Below, in pieces: positions 49,710-57,133 of a stretch of 64,000 nucleotides of DNA (position 1 is the first letter of the stretch; each line of letters starts with the position of its first letter). The DNA comes from Cystobacter fuscus DSM 2262 (GTDB taxonomy: Bacteria; Myxococcota; Myxococcia; Myxococcales; Myxococcaceae), in contig NZ_ANAH02000017.1 in assembly GCF_000335475.2 (NCBI RefSeq), positions 62,001 through 126,000 of the forward strand, read 5' to 3'. Position numbers and translations under genes: made by a program. Under the pieces are notes generated by a model. That model saw only the letters and a list, made by a program, of their open reading frames with translations, was not told the DNA's origin and did no database searches.

Positions 49710-51668
49710 CTACGAGTTGTTCTGGGGGATGCCGAGCGCCTCGCGCCAGTAGTCGGTGACGAAGAGCTGCTTGGGATCCATCCGCGCGCGCAGCGCCAGG
49801 AACTGGTTCCACTGGGGGTAGAGCCGCGCCAGGTACGCGGGCCCCAGGTCCCCTTCCGGCAGGTACTTGGCCCAATGCGGGCGGAAGTCGTACTCCCGCA
49901 GCAGCTCCCAGTACTGCTGGTAGAAGGCCTTGAGGGCCGCCTCGTCCCGGAACAGGTCGTGGAACCAGAACACGTCCACGCGGACCACGTCCTGCTTGTA
50001 GGCGGGGCTCAGCCAGAGCTCATCGGCCTTGGCCGCGTAGATCTCGCAGGAGTAGGAGCCCGTGGCCCCGAGCCCCCCCTGCTCATAGAAGTCCCGCAGC
50101 TTGTTCATCACCGCCTGCGTCTTCTCGAGGGGAATCCACAGCTCGGTGAACTCGGTGGGCATCAAGAAGTCGGAGACATCGTTGTCCATGGGCAGACCGC
50201 GGTACCAGGAGTCCCAGAACTGCTGCTTGCCCTTCGCATCCTGGGGGGCCGTCCTGTTCCCGGGCTGGAGCTCCTCCAGGACGTCGCTCGGGACGTGGAT
50301 GTGGTAGTAGCGGGGCAACTTCAGGCCCCGCTCGCTCAGGAGGGACTGCAGCTTGGGAAGGTGGGTGCTCGCGTTCGGCATCCGGGCCAGCACATCCTTC
50401 CAGAGATCGATCGCCACCGAGGTGACGCGGATTGAATCCGCCGAGGTCGGGGCATCCGGGCGCAGCAGCCGGAGGACCGGACCCCCGGCGGCGCGCCGTC
50501 CCGCGGAACCCTGCGCGGCCGCGCCCCGCATGGACTCGCCACCCGTGTTCTTCCCGAGCTCGACGATGCGAACCTCGTCCGAGAACACGCCCTGTGGAAT
50601 CTCCAACTGGGGGGCCTCCGTCGGCGGCGAGTCCCCCGTGTAGACAGGGGCGAACTGGTCGATCACGAAGGGCAGGATGCATGGCCCATACGTCAAATCG
50701 ATGAGCAGGGTGATCTCGGCGCGCAACAACGGATCCTGGATGAGATTGACCAGGGTCGGCCAGCCAGCGGAGAGCTGGTAGAACAGGGACGCGACGATCT
50801 GCGCCGGAATCTGGCTCCCGAGGACGACCGGAAACTCGAGATATTGCTTGGGTTGGAAGTTCTCGGGGGTCATCCCCAACGTGGTGTAATCCTCGCTCGT
50901 CATGCGCTGGGCCTTCCAGACGACGATGCGCTCGGCCCCCTTCTGGGGCCACCACATCAGACGGGTGTACTCCGTCTGGCGCATGAACTGCTCCAGCGAG
51001 GGCTTGTCGGGTGTTCCTGGCCCGAAGAAGTCGATGGGGCAGTTGACGTCATTCAAGGCGTAGCACGTCTCGCTCCCGATGATGTTGAAGGCATCGTTGG
51101 GCTTGAAGGTGAGGGTGGAGGTGATGCCCATGAGCCCCATGGAAACGAGCACGGCCTCGAACTCCGGATCCTTCCCTCGGCTGTACGAGCGCACCACGCC
51201 CTGCCCATCCACCAGGGAGATACCGACAATGCTGTCGGTGTAGGCGTACTGCAGCGAGCCCCCCGAGCATCCCATGGTGGTGAATCCTCCCACGGCCTGA
51301 TGGGTGACACCGCCCATGTCCGGCACGGCCTGTGCGAGCTGCTGCAGCTGGTAGAAGAACGTGTTCTCCCAGGGTTCGGGTGCATCCAGCCCCAGGCAGC
51401 ACCCGGCCTGGACCGTGAAGGTCCCATCCGAGTTGGAGGTGACCTTCCGGTACTGCTCCAGCGAGATGTTGATGGCATTCGACGCGGTGGACAGGATGGC
51501 CTCCCGCACGGAATGGCCTGAACCAATCACCCGAACTTGCAGGTTGTTCGAGGAGGCATACTGAACGAGTTGAACGATCTCCTCCTCGCTCGTGGGGTAG
51601 TGGAGGCACGTCTGCGGATCGAACTGGACGGAGGGAACCTGCGGCGAGAACGCTCTTGCGACAGTCAT
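49710..51668 (-). CDS. FAD-linked oxidase, aldonolactone-oxidase-like
   Basis: A 652-residue flavoprotein of the VAO/PCMH type. The ATG at 51668 follows GAGG (GAGGTAGAC-ATG). The FAD-binding part contains CLHYPTSEEEIVQLVQYASS, VRVIGSGHSVREAIL, TVQAGCCLG, MGGVTHQAVGGFTTMGCSGG and FKPND. Here the usual covalent-His GSGHS motif is present. The C-terminal half has the arabinono-lactone-oxidase look: REYDFRPHWAKYLPEGDLG, then YPQWNQFLALRARMDPKQLF. Members oxidise sugar lactones or alcohols with oxygen as acceptor; the substrate here is open. No signal peptide is evident. Two exact TGACATGTCA palindromes lie 108-139 bp upstream of the start. Confidence 0.83.
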   Translation of the reverse strand: MTVARAFSPQVPSVQFDPQTCLHYPTSEEEIVQLVQYASSNNLQVRVIGSGHSVREAILSTASNAINISLEQYRKVTSNSDGTFTVQAGCCLGLDAPEPWENTFFYQLQQLAQAVPDMGGVTHQAVGGFTTMGCSGGSLQYAYTDSIVGISLVDGQGVVRSYSRGKDPEFEAVLVSMGLMGITSTLTFKPNDAFNIIGSETCYALNDVNCPIDFFGPGTPDKPSLEQFMRQTEYTRLMWWPQKGAERIVVWKAQRMTSEDYTTLGMTPENFQPKQYLEFPVVLGSQIPAQIVASLFYQLSAGWPTLVNLIQDPLLRAEITLLIDLTYGPCILPFVIDQFAPVYTGDSPPTEAPQLEIPQGVFSDEVRIVELGKNTGGESMRGAAAQGSAGRRAAGGPVLRLLRPDAPTSADSIRVTSVAIDLWKDVLARMPNASTHLPKLQSLLSERGLKLPRYYHIHVPSDVLEELQPGNRTAPQDAKGKQQFWDSWYRGLPMDNDVSDFLMPTEFTELWIPLEKTQAVMNKLRDFYEQGGLGATGSYSCEIYAAKADELWLSPAYKQDVVRVDVFWFHDLFRDEAALKAFYQQYWELLREYDFRPHWAKYLPEGDLGPAYLARLYPQWNQFLALRARMDPKQLFVTDYWREALGIPQNNS

Positions 51669-51775
51669 GTCTACCTCGTGGTTGGGCATCCACTCCCTAG
51701 CAACGCCTGTTCCACGGGGATGTCGCGCGCGCCTCACTCTGAGTTGCATTGGGAGGAGCGGCGCCAGCTGGGCTT

Positions 51776-51807
51776 TGACATGTCAGTGGACTGTCGATGA
51801 CATGTCA
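51776..51807. promoter_or_regulatory. Twin perfect palindromes upstream of the flavoprotein gene
   Basis: TGACATGTCA, a perfect 10-bp palindrome, occurs at 51776-51785 and 51798-51807, 22 bp apart (two helical turns). It lies between the end of the phosphotransferase gene and the flavoprotein start. Phased identical palindromes suggest cooperative binding of a dimeric regulator. The regulator is unknown. Confidence 0.65.
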
Positions 51808-51813
51808 GCCCGT

Positions 51814-52938
51814 TCATGCCGCGAGCTTGTTGCTGACCCGCAGCAGCCCCGGCCGGTACGTGGAGGGCAGCCAGACCCACGGAAAGCCAATCTCCGGGTA
51901 CTGGGAGATCATCTCCCGGAGGTAGCGGACCAGGTTGATGACCATGGTCAGCACCATCACCAGCAGCAGTACGCGGTGGAGCGCGGGCTGGAGTGACGAG
52001 GGCAGCGCCGACAGGGGGAGCACGAGGAGGAACAAGGCCCCCTCGGCCGTCAGCCAGGCCGGAGCCTTGTTGACGAGCTGGCGCGCGTGGATGCCCACCG
52101 CGAGGCTGCTCATGGCGAGGGCGACGAGGGCCCGCGCGCAGAAGACATCGCTCGAGTCCTGGAGCCAGAGCACGTGGATGCCGAGGATGAGCGCCGGCGC
52201 CGTGAGGATCCGCACGTAGAAGCGCGCGGAGGACAGCTTCGAGCGGGACATGAGCAACAGATCCTTCACCAGGGACACGAAGCCGCACCCGAAGGCCGCG
52301 AGGCTCGCGAACGCGTAGGTGAGCTGGAAGCCGCGGGTGTCGAGCAGCTCCACGCCCTGAAGACAGACGGACAACCCGAGGAACAGACAGAAGACATAGT
52401 TCCAGAGGTGGTTGATGTAGGGGTCTCGCATGATGCCCGTGGCGAAGTAGCGGCACAGCCCGAGGTAGAAGAACAACTGGCCGGTGGCGGTCAGCAGGAT
52501 GTAGGGCATGAAGGAGACGCCCTGCTGGGGACCGAGCCGCGCCACGATCATCACGGCCATGGCCGAATTGGCGACGTCGACCCAATGGTCCCAGAAGTGG
52601 CGCGCGGTCGACTGCGTCCCGTTGCGCCGGGCCTGGGTGCCATCCATGGCATCCAGACAGAAGTGAATCACCCGGCAGAGCACCCAGAGGCCATACATCC
52701 ACCGCGCGCGCTCGAAGGTATGGACGGCGGCGAGCAGGAACAGGTGCAGCAGCAACCCGGGCATGCCCAGGATGACCGGGGAGAGGCGGTAGGGCAGGTA
52801 GCGGACGGCGGCGCGCCGGCAGCCCTCCCGGAGCGTCCGGATGAGGGCGTCTTCCTCCGGGCGTTTGTAGCTCTGCTGCTTGTCGAGGACCAATACATGC
52901 GGCTCCAACGTCCCTGCCTGCTGCTCGCTCATCGCCAT
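51814..52938 (-). CDS. CDP-alcohol phosphotransferase family membrane protein
   Basis: A ~374-residue membrane enzyme. The catalytic motif is present as DAMDGTQARRNGTQSTAR, then HFWDHWVD, matching D-x2-D-G-x2-A-R-x8-G-x3-D-x3-D except that the middle Gly is Arg. All four metal-binding Asp are kept. About ten hydrophobic helices surround it (LLLHLFLLAAVHTF, WMYGLWVLCRVIHFCLD, FVSLVKDLLL and others). Length and topology are nearer to choline/ethanolamine phosphotransferases, about 390 residues, than to the short bacterial PgsA/PssA enzymes. It would join a CDP-activated head group to a lipid alcohol. The start is uncertain: ATGs at 52938, 52932 and 52995 are in frame. Confidence 0.8.
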   Translation of the reverse strand: MAMSEQQAGTLEPHVLVLDKQQSYKRPEEDALIRTLREGCRRAAVRYLPYRLSPVILGMPGLLLHLFLLAAVHTFERARWMYGLWVLCRVIHFCLDAMDGTQARRNGTQSTARHFWDHWVDVANSAMAVMIVARLGPQQGVSFMPYILLTATGQLFFYLGLCRYFATGIMRDPYINHLWNYVFCLFLGLSVCLQGVELLDTRGFQLTYAFASLAAFGCGFVSLVKDLLLMSRSKLSSARFYVRILTAPALILGIHVLWLQDSSDVFCARALVALAMSSLAVGIHARQLVNKAPAWLTAEGALFLLVLPLSALPSSLQPALHRVLLLVMVLTMVINLVRYLREMISQYPEIGFPWVWLPSTYRPGLLRVSNKLAA

Positions 52939-53223
52939 GATTTCCCACTGCCCCTTCGGTCCCGAGCGGGTCTCGTGGCCCGGGATGAGGTGCATGGTGC
53001 GGGGAGGCGGACTTCCGAGCAGTGCGCCGCCTCACTCCAGGGCCGTGGCCTGGATCACAGCCTCGTTGCCGGGCCCCGCGGCCCCTGACGGTTCAGGACT
53101 CGCGCGGGGGCATCGTGGCCGCCGCGACACGCGGTGTGGGCGTGCACCCACGTCCGGCACGAGGGGATCCTCCGTCATTCCGGCCACTTGGGCCCGGCGT
53201 GCCTCCTGCAATGAGGGAGGCCC

Positions 53224-53868
53224 ATGAACCCGCTCCTCCTGCTCTTGCTGTTGTCCGCCACGCCCCAACCCACCTTGCTGACGCCGGGGTCCTTTCATGG
53301 AACCGAAGTCCAGGCGGCCGACGGTGCCCCCTTCCTCGCGCTGTGTGAGGGAGGCACCGAGCTGCGCCTCGTCCAGTTGCGCGTCCAGCAGGTGGAGGAT
53401 CCGGTGCTGGACCGGGAGGGTGGGGTGCCCACGGGCAAGGAGGTGAGCGCTCCCTGCGAGCCGTTGGTCCTGTTGCGCGACGTCCAGGGCGTCCGCCAGG
53501 GCCCCGTGGAGCGCGCCCAGGTGACGCTGAAGGCCACCGAAACCGCGTCCCCCGGCATCGGCCCCGAGTCAGCGCGAATCGAGCTGCGTGGCGGGACGTG
53601 GCGCCTCGAGCGCACGACGCTGGGGGAGACCGGCTTCCGCCTGACTCTCCATGGGGGGCCCGCGCCCGTCGTCCTGTACGAGGTCCAGGAGACGGACGAT
53701 GGGAGCTGGGAGGTGCTCTGGGCCGGTGACTTGAACCACGACGGCGGGTTGGACCTCGTGCTGAGCACGTCCCGCCACTACAACGTGCTCCACTTCCGGC
53801 TGTTTCTCTCCGGGGCGGAGAAGGGGAGCGTGCGCGAGGCCGCGGTCTTCGAGATCATGGGCTGCTGA
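53224..53868 (+). CDS. Small exported protein with calcium-loop motif, function unknown
   Basis: A 214-residue protein with a short hydrophobic signal (MNPLLLLLLLSATPQP) and a GAGGGAGG ribosome-binding site seven bases or less before the ATG. No family is recognised. The C-terminal part contains GDLNHDGGLDLVLSTS, a DxNxDGxxD loop like those of FG-GAP/VCBS repeats that bind calcium, embedded in strands typical of a beta-propeller blade. Only one such repeat is present, so it is not a full propeller. Two Cys (residues ~41 and ~79) could form a disulfide outside the cell. It converges on the LacI-type gene. Confidence 0.75.
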   Translation: MNPLLLLLLLSATPQPTLLTPGSFHGTEVQAADGAPFLALCEGGTELRLVQLRVQQVEDPVLDREGGVPTGKEVSAPCEPLVLLRDVQGVRQGPVERAQVTLKATETASPGIGPESARIELRGGTWRLERTTLGETGFRLTLHGGPAPVVLYEVQETDDGSWEVLWAGDLNHDGGLDLVLSTSRHYNVLHFRLFLSGAEKGSVREAAVFEIMGC

Positions 53869-53887
53869 GCAGCCCGGGCCCGGGGCC

Positions 53888-54964
53888 TCACGAGCGCGGA
53901 GGCTCCTGGGTCAGATCGATTTCGTCCTGCGTGCGGAACAGCCGCAGGTCGTCGATGCGCACATAGGGCAGCACCGTCCGCAGGTTCTCCGCGGGCTCGC
54001 CGTTGAGCAGCGCGGTCAGGTGTTTGGCCAGCACGGCGCCGACGCGCGACTGCGGCTGGTAGTAATAGGTGACGTGCTGCTCGGAGAGCGTGAGGAAGGG
54101 CATGCCTCCGAAGCCGACGACGCTCACCCCGTCCCGCTTCGTGTCCCGCCCGCTCTCGATCAGCCCCTCCAGCGTGCCCACGATGGACATCTGGTTGCCG
54201 CAGACGATCGCCGTGATGGAGGGCTCGCGCTGGAGGATCCGTTGGATGGCCTCGCGGGTGTGCCGCACCGAGAGGTCTCCCTGGTAGACGAGGGACTCGT
54301 TCCAGGGCAGCCCCACCTCGCCCAGCGCCCGCTGATAGCCGCGCAACCGCAGGCCGACATAGTTGAACCCGCCGGACGGGTTGAGCAGGACGATCTTCCG
54401 GTGCCCGTTTTTCGCCAGGTGCACGACCGCGTCGAACACGGCGCGCTCGTCGTCGTGGTCGACATAGGCGTGCGGCGTCTGCAGCTCGGTCCGCCCGAAG
54501 CTCACGAACGGGATGTCCTTCTCCAGGCAGAACCGGGCCCGCTCGTCCATGGGCATGGTGCGGGAGAAGACGACCGCGTCGGCGAGCCGTTGATCGTAGA
54601 TCTTCCGGACCGGATCCAACGGCGCCTGATGGCCCGTCTGCGCCAGGACGAGCAGGTTGTAGCCCGCGGTCTCCATGCCGTTGGACAGGCTCTCCACCTG
54701 CGCCAGGAAGCCCGGCTCGCCGTAGTCACCGACCTCGGGCGCGTAGAGGATGGAGCAGACCTTGTACGTCCGGCCGGTGCGCAGGTGGATGCCGCCGATG
54801 TTCGGCACGTAGCCGAACCGGGCGGCGGCCTCCTTCACCCGCTGGATCGTCTCCGGCCTCACCTCCGGACCGTCCTTCAGCGCGCGGGACACGGTGCTGA
54901 TCGACAGCCCAAGGTGCGTGGCCAGCGTCTTGAGGTTGGCACGCTCCGACCCAACCGGTCGCAT
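53888..54964 (-). CDS. LacI-family transcriptional regulator of the cellulose cluster
   Basis: A 358-residue regulator. The ATG at 54964 follows GAGGGGGATGAG; a longer frame would run into the GH1 gene. The LacI-type helix-turn-helix is NLKTLATHLGLSISTVSRAL at ~10-30, with hinge RVKEAAARFGYVPN. The effector domain has the sugar-binding periplasmic-protein fold: VVHLAKNGHRKIVLLNPSGG, RGYQRALGEVGLPWNESLVY and ITAIVCGNQMSIVGTLEGLI. It lies 58 bp downstream of the GH1 gene on the same strand. Relatives such as CelR repress cellulase genes until cellobiose binds, the likely role here. Confidence 0.92.
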   Translation of the reverse strand: MRPVGSERANLKTLATHLGLSISTVSRALKDGPEVRPETIQRVKEAAARFGYVPNIGGIHLRTGRTYKVCSILYAPEVGDYGEPGFLAQVESLSNGMETAGYNLLVLAQTGHQAPLDPVRKIYDQRLADAVVFSRTMPMDERARFCLEKDIPFVSFGRTELQTPHAYVDHDDERAVFDAVVHLAKNGHRKIVLLNPSGGFNYVGLRLRGYQRALGEVGLPWNESLVYQGDLSVRHTREAIQRILQREPSITAIVCGNQMSIVGTLEGLIESGRDTKRDGVSVVGFGGMPFLTLSEQHVTYYYQPQSRVGAVLAKHLTALLNGEPAENLRTVLPYVRIDDLRLFRTQDEIDLTQEPPRS

Positions 54965-55022
54965 GGTCTCATCCCCCTCCTGGCGCTTGCTTCGTTTGGC
55001 GCTCACGTCATTCGATCCGGGT

Positions 55023-56360
55023 TCAGATGCCTGGCAAGGCATTCTCGGCGATCACTTCCCGCATGAAGTGGAAGGATGCCTTGGGGGTGCGCTTCTGGGT
55101 CCGGTAGTCCACATGCACCAGCCCGAAGCGCTTGGCGTAGCCGCGCGCCCACTCGAAGTTGTCGAGCAGCGACCAGGGCATGAACCCACGGACGTCCGCT
55201 CCCTCCGATATCGCGCGCTGCAATCCGATCAAGTATTCCCGGTAATAGGCGATACGGTCCTGATCGTCAACCCGGCCGTCGGCCCCGACCACGTCGATGA
55301 AGGCCCCACCATTCTCGGTCACGTAGACGGGCGGGTTGCCGTAGCGCGCCTTGACGAGCATGAGCGCTTCGTAGAAGGCGTGGCCGTCGATGGCCCAGTT
55401 CATCTCCGTGCGGCGGAAGTAGAGCGGCGGGTCGGCATGCTTGAAAGGCCAGGCGCCGTCCGAGCACTCCTGGATGTAGCTCGGGAAGTACTGGTTGACG
55501 CCCACGAAGTCGATCGGCCGGTGGATCTCCGCGAGGTCGCCGTCGCGCACGTGCTCGGCGAACCGGTCCGCGAGCGAGGCGGGATAGCGGCCGTGGTAGA
55601 TGGGATCGAGGAAGACGCCGTTCCACTTGTCCTCGAAGAGCGGCACCAGGTGGGCATCGCGCTCTTGGAACTGGGGCAGCGGCCGCGCCTTGTGGATGGG
55701 GATGACCGTCCCCACGCCCGCGCGCGGCGTCAGATCGCGCAGCACCGCGACGGCCCGCCCATGCGCCAGGTTGAGGTGGTGCGCGGCGCGAACGGCGGCG
55801 CGGGGATCCGTCAGCCCCGGCGCATGACGCCCCTCCTCGTGCCCCACCCAGGCCGAGACGCTCGGCTCGTTGAAGGTCACCCAGTTCTCCACGCGATCCC
55901 CCAGCCGCCGCGCGATGAGGGCCGTGTAATCGGTGAACCAGCCCGCGATGTCTCGGTTGGTCCAGCCGCCGCGGTCCTGCAGCGCCTGCGGCAAGTCCCA
56001 GTGATAGAGACAGGGCCAGGCACGCATGCCGCGCTCGAGCACGCCGTCCACGATGCGATCGTAGAAGTCCAGCCCCTTTTCGTTGATCCGACCCCCGCCC
56101 TCGGGGAGCACCCGCGGCCACATGATGGAGAGGCGGTAGACCTTGGCGCCCAGGTCTCGCAGCAAGTCCAGGTCCTCGGGGTAGCGGTGGTAGTGGTCGC
56201 ACGCGACCTCGCCCGTGTCCCCGTTGGCGACCTTGCCGGGCGTCGCGCAGTAGGTGTCCCAGATGCTCCGGCCCCGCCCATCGTCCGGGGCACCGCCTTC
56301 AATCTGATAGCTGGAGGTGGACACTCCCCACAGAAAGTTTTCAGGAAATCGCAATGTCAT
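55023..56360 (-). CDS. GH1 beta-glucosidase
   Basis: A 445-residue family 1 glycoside hydrolase, full length and without a signal peptide, so cytoplasmic. It opens MTLRFPENFLWGVSTSSYQI-EGG, the family N-terminal signature. Acid/base Glu165 lies in TFNEP and nucleophile Glu349 in VTENG. RLSIMWPRVLPEG, YHWDLPQAL and LLDNFEWARGYAKRFGLVHV, which lines the glucose site, are all present. It splits cellobiose and short cellodextrins to glucose after uptake, the last step of the cluster's pathway. The LacI-type gene follows on the same strand. Upstream lie AACGTT-centred candidate operators. Confidence 0.96.
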   Translation of the reverse strand: MTLRFPENFLWGVSTSSYQIEGGAPDDGRGRSIWDTYCATPGKVANGDTGEVACDHYHRYPEDLDLLRDLGAKVYRLSIMWPRVLPEGGGRINEKGLDFYDRIVDGVLERGMRAWPCLYHWDLPQALQDRGGWTNRDIAGWFTDYTALIARRLGDRVENWVTFNEPSVSAWVGHEEGRHAPGLTDPRAAVRAAHHLNLAHGRAVAVLRDLTPRAGVGTVIPIHKARPLPQFQERDAHLVPLFEDKWNGVFLDPIYHGRYPASLADRFAEHVRDGDLAEIHRPIDFVGVNQYFPSYIQECSDGAWPFKHADPPLYFRRTEMNWAIDGHAFYEALMLVKARYGNPPVYVTENGGAFIDVVGADGRVDDQDRIAYYREYLIGLQRAISEGADVRGFMPWSLLDNFEWARGYAKRFGLVHVDYRTQKRTPKASFHFMREVIAENALPGI

Positions 56361-56475
56361 GTCTTGAACTCTTTTTGTACTGTCTTTGCCGCACCGCGTT
56401 GCCGCCTGCTCGTCTGCTTTTGCCGCGCCGCGACGTGGTTTTTCCTTGTCGCACCGCGTCGCCTACATCGCCGGA

Positions 56476-56592
56476 GATCGTAACGTTCTCACCTCACGAT
56501 TTCGACCGTTTCTTTCTGCGGGAAACCCGCTAGAACCGCATTGACGGCGGAGTCAGAGTATGGGAGGAATCAAGAATCGAAACGTTACGATC
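56476..56592. promoter_or_regulatory. Candidate LacI-family operators (two AACGTT-centred sites)
   Basis: ATCGAAACGTTACGAT (56576-56591) is a palindrome with one mismatched pair, centred on the CG step typical of LacI-family operators. GATCGTAACGTT at 56476-56487 is the inverse of AACGTTACGATC at 56581-56592, 105 bp away. The second copy gives the fuller palindrome and the first is a half-site. A looped repressor across the GH1 promoter is possible. Confidence 0.55.
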
Positions 56593-56930
56593 CCTGGTCG
56601 CGCACCAGCAGGGAGGAGCGTCATGCGAGCGCTCAGGGCTGGGATGGGTCTGGGGGGTGGGATACGGGTGCCGTGGTTGCTGAGCGGTAAGGGTTGGTAG
56701 GTCTGGCGGTCCTCGTCGGGCAACGAAGTCTAAGTCTAACAGGTAGCGTGACGGCTCCGTGCCCCATTTCTTCGGGCGCCACGGGACCATTGGTCGTTCC
56801 TCGCTTATTCCATACATAGTTCTCAACGTGGAAAAGCTGTTTTCGTTTGCATTCAAGAATTAGCCGATGTATCAGGGAGATTCGCGGTGGCCTGCCGAGC
56901 CAGACGGGCCGTGCCCGCCTCCGCGATTCC

Positions 56931-56969
56931 CTTCACTGTCTGAGTGGTGCTTTCACTGTCTGAGTAGTG
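56931..56969 (+). repeat. Phased direct repeat upstream of the GH48 gene
   Basis: CTTCACTGTCTGAGTGGTG (56931-56949) and TTTCACTGTCTGAGTAGTG (56951-56969) repeat with a 20-bp period, two turns of DNA, about 165 bp before the GH48 start. The arrangement suits an activator binding as a tandem dimer on one face. Confidence 0.6.
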
Positions 56970-57133
56970 GATGTGTTGTCCCTCGTGAGATGCGTGGGGA
57001 TGGGGAATCTCCCCGCTTCCATCCCTCGAAAGTCATCTCTTCGTTTCGTGCCGTTGGAAAACGCTGATGCGGTCCCGACAGGATGGTCGTCCTCGGCCCT
57101 GTCGTGCATTCATCTTACCCCAAGGAGGAAGTG

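Larger units (their letters stand above)
56361..57133. other. 773-bp divergent control region of the cellulose cluster
   Basis: No supported gene. Short frames on both strands here have no family features. It holds promoters for the leftward GH1-LacI unit and the rightward GH48 gene. Two AACGTT-centred elements and a 19-bp direct repeat are described separately. The stretch 56390-56470 is made of loosely repeated GCCGCACCGCG-like words. Confidence 0.6.

Noticed and set aside
56530-56856. A 108-codon - strand frame in the cellulase control region
   Set aside because: Low-complexity Pro/Thr/Arg product, no ribosome-binding site, and it overlaps the candidate operators.
56867-57067. A 66-codon + strand frame before the GH48 gene
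   Set aside because: It translates the direct repeat and has no family features, so a regulatory reading is more economical.
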